Shown one piece after another: positions 62,238 through 64,000 of a DNA stretch of 64,000 nucleotides. The notes beneath the pieces were generated by a model. It saw only the letters and a program-made list of their open reading frames with translations, searched no databases and was not told the origin of the DNA. Source of the DNA: Flavobacterium sp. 140616W15 (GTDB lineage Bacteria; Bacteroidota; Bacteroidia; Flavobacteriales; Flavobacteriaceae); NCBI RefSeq assembly GCF_003668995.1, contig NZ_CP033068.1:310001-374000 (forward strand). The letters are read 5' to 3'. Made by a program: the position numbers and the translations under genes. Numbering within the stretch: the first letter of the stretch is position 1; each line of letters begins with the position of its first letter.

Positions 62238-62362
62238 TTCTTTATTTTTTTAGCAAATATAGACAATTTTTTTAGCTGTCTTATTTTAGATTAAAAACAT
62301 CCTGATGGAAATAAAAAACGATTTTCTTTTATGATGGAATCTTTTTTGGACTGATTTTATTT

Positions 62363-63502
62363 TTAAATGCTCTTTACACATCTAAAACCTAGATGGTTTG
62401 CAGGAGAGCGTATTTCTCCTTTTCCTCTGGTGCCTACCATATATCGAGTGCAATATCGATCAGTACATAAAAAGGAACCACCGCGATGTACTTTTTTATA
62501 AAGACCAGGTTCAGACGGATCATTACTCATTTCAGGTCCTTGCGGATTTTTAGTTACTTTTCCACTTTCAGCTAATGATTTGTAATAGTCTACGCCATAC
62601 CAATCATTTACCCATTCCCAAACATTTCCGGCCATATCGTATAGTCCGTAGGCATTTGGTGCGAATTGTGCTGTTGGCGCAATTCCTATAAATCCATCTT
62701 CTCCAGTATCACCATCCTTAACAGGAAAATGACCTTGATATATATTGGCCTGAAATTTCCCTTTTGGTTTTAAAGTGTTTCCCCATGCATATAATTCTCC
62801 AGTTTTGCCACCTCTAGCTGCAAATTCCCATTCTGCTTCACTAGGAAGTCTTTTTCCTGCCCATTTAGCATATGCAAGCGCATCTTCGTAAGTAACTTGT
62901 ACAACAGGATATTTTTCTTTGCCTTTTATTGTACTTTCAGGTCCTTCAGGATGTCTCCAATTAGTTCCACCAATATAAGCCCACCATTGTAAGAAGTTGT
63001 CTAAACTAACAGACGTAGAAGTAGGCGTAAACACTACAGAACCTGTAATTAAATCTTCTTCAGCAACCGTAGGAAATTCTTCTTTAGTTGGTTTTTGTTC
63101 AGCAACAGTAATATATCCCGTTGCATTTACAAACTGCTCAAATTGCTCATTGGTAACTTCAGTTTCGTCCATCCAATAGCCATCTACATACACGCGATGT
63201 ATTGGAGCAGCATCTTTGGTTACTCCTTTTATACTGCATAGGCTTTCGTCAGCAACATTACTTCCCATTGAGAATTCCCCTCCAGGAATCCAAACCATGC
63301 CTTTTGGGGCTTTATAAGGAGCTGTCTTTTTGTTTGTAATTGTTGGTTTAAATTTAGGTTGAGATGAAGTTGTTTGAATTTGATTGCATTCTAACGTCAG
63401 ATTTTCTTCAGCAGGTTTTGTGAATTTTGTATAGCCAAAGCTAATAAATAGAATACCAGAGGCTATTATTCCGAATGACCAAAACTTACTTACTTTTTTC
63501 AT
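62363..63502 (-). CDS. Formylglycine-generating enzyme family protein, exported
   Basis: The 379 residues start with a signal or anchor helix (SFGIIASGILFISFGYTKF) and a disordered linker. The FGE-sulfatase domain begins at GMVWIPGGEFSMGSN. PSEAEWEFAARGG, GNVWEWVNDWYG, GGSFLCTDRYCTRYMVGTRG and NHLGFRCV are conserved. Cys346 and Cys351 occupy the positions of the catalytic Cys pair of FGE, so it may convert a substrate Cys to formylglycine. No sulfatase gene is in this window. GldJ/GldK-like proteins of the motility complex share the fold but usually lack the pair. Confidence 0.85.
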   Translation of the reverse strand: MKKVSKFWSFGIIASGILFISFGYTKFTKPAEENLTLECNQIQTTSSQPKFKPTITNKKTAPYKAPKGMVWIPGGEFSMGSNVADESLCSIKGVTKDAAPIHRVYVDGYWMDETEVTNEQFEQFVNATGYITVAEQKPTKEEFPTVAEEDLITGSVVFTPTSTSVSLDNFLQWWAYIGGTNWRHPEGPESTIKGKEKYPVVQVTYEDALAYAKWAGKRLPSEAEWEFAARGGKTGELYAWGNTLKPKGKFQANIYQGHFPVKDGDTGEDGFIGIAPTAQFAPNAYGLYDMAGNVWEWVNDWYGVDYYKSLAESGKVTKNPQGPEMSNDPSEPGLYKKVHRGGSFLCTDRYCTRYMVGTRGKGEIRSPANHLGFRCVKSI

Positions 63503-63625
63503 TAATTCTATAGATTTAGTATGGTTTTATTTTTAAGAAATAAAAGTACAATAAAAAACTTTATGCAACATAAAATAGTAAGCTGTTTTTTTACATAAAT
63601 TAGATGCGTTTTAGTATATTATAAT

Positions 63626-63633
63626 TAAATTTG
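63626..63633 (+). promoter_or_regulatory. -7 promoter box TAAATTTG for pyrD
   Basis: A perfect TAnnTTTG match followed by C, 25 bases before the ATG at 63659. Confidence 0.5.
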
Positions 63634-63658
63634 CAGCCACAAAAACAACAACACACTT

Positions 63659-64000
63659 ATGTATAAATTGCTTATTCGTCCGATACTTTTTATGTTTGAT
63701 CCAGAGGAAGTTCATTATTTTACTTTTTCATTTGTTAGGTTTATTTCAAAAATACCAGGAGTTTCATCGATTATAAAAGCGATCTACAAAGAAAATGACC
63801 CTCGTTTAGAACGAGAAGTTTTTGGAATAAAATTTAGTAATCCAGTTGGACTGGCTGCAGGATTTGATAAAGATGCTAAATTATATAAAGAGCTTTCTGA
63901 TTTTGGTTTCGGATTTATAGAAATAGGTACTGTAACCCCAGTTGGGCAAGAAGGTAATCCTAAAAAGAGATTATTTCGTTTAAAAGAAGATCAAGCAATT
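63659..64000 (+). CDS. pyrD: Quinone-dependent dihydroorotate dehydrogenase, N-terminal part
   Basis: The gene starts at the ATG at 63659 and runs off the window, giving the first 114 residues. [25 protein letters not shown] is the membrane-binding N-terminal helix region of class 2 enzymes, and [34 protein letters not shown] is the start of the FMN barrel. It oxidises dihydroorotate to orotate in pyrimidine synthesis, passing electrons to quinone at the inner membrane. Confidence 0.9.
   Translation, partial: MYKLLIRPILFMFDPEEVHYFTFSFVRFISKIPGVSSIIKAIYKENDPRLEREVFGIKFSNPVGLAAGFDKDAKLYKELSDFGFGFIEIGTVTPVGQEGNPKKRLFRLKEDQAI

Noticed and set aside
1..64000. tRNA, rRNA, CRISPR array, integrase, transposase or prophage genes
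   Set aside because: Both strands were read for conserved tRNA arms, regularly spaced repeats and transposase or integrase motifs, and none was found.

Overview
The window reads as chromosomal DNA from a member of the Bacteroidota, most likely the genus Flavobacterium or a close relative. The evidence is a low GC content, many intergenic TAnnTTTG-type -7 promoter boxes (the family-specific promoter of this phylum), a very large secreted protein with a gliding-motility/type IX secretion type B C-terminal domain, BshC of bacillithiol synthesis, a TonB-dependent receptor, the rpmB-rpmG-DUF4295-ftsY ribosomal/SRP block, and many Bacteroidota-restricted families (DUF4272, DUF4295, HYC_CC_PP, DUF5009). 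No rRNA, tRNA, CRISPR array, prophage or insertion sequence was recognised. Gene identities come from reading motifs and overall sequence; no database search was run.

Layout. 1-7.6 kb: the tail of a small protein gene, then an alpha/beta hydrolase, a methyltransferase, an atypical SDR protein, a GNAT enzyme, an FKBP lipoprotein, a four-helix-bundle gene broken by an in-frame amber codon, and an ABC-F ATPase. Three near-identical terminators lie in this stretch. 8-12.3 kb: a TonB-dependent receptor followed by two tandem secreted histidine phosphatases, probably a phospho-compound uptake unit. 12.5-16.5 kb: an orphan CBS-domain histidine kinase with a small partner, and a MocR-type regulator divergent from a GNAT gene. 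16.6-23.2 kb: a five-gene efflux operon (HYC_CC_PP protein, TolC, RND pump, adaptor lipoprotein, TRASH-like metal-site lipoprotein). 23.2-27 kb: REP-like palindromic repeats and poorly characterised secreted or membrane proteins. 27.3-36 kb: membrane acyltransferase-like protein, DUF4272, a lipoprotein, GT2, the E2 subunit of a 2-oxo acid dehydrogenase, exonuclease, FAH-family hydrolase, Hpt protein and CinA.

36-39.2 kb holds rpmB, rpmG, a DUF4295 gene, ftsY, a small membrane protein, a lipoprotein and a DUF721/DciA-like gene, with two copies of a structured intergenic element. 39.4-43.1 kb has ndk, a second acyltransferase-like membrane protein and bshC. 43.2-47.6 kb is the most interesting part: a short transcript with a 28-codon ORF, then a tight five-gene operon of a basic Zn-finger-like protein, RtcB RNA ligase, a multi-CxxC zinc-ribbon protein, PrfH and a TPR protein. 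It looks like an extended ribosome rescue and RNA repair cassette. 47.8-64 kb has an MHS-type transporter, the giant T9SS protein, a B12-binding-type radical SAM protein, an MBL-fold hydrolase, a two-component system divergent from a DUF1573 gene with phased TTAACA boxes between them, an NlpC/P60 peptidase, an HdeD-like protein, an aldo/keto reductase, peptidase T, a formylglycine-generating-enzyme-like protein and the start of pyrD.

Operons are short and usually closed by strong, often bidirectional hairpin terminators. The start codons of several genes were moved downstream from the longest ORF because a promoter box or the family N-terminus makes the long form unlikely.
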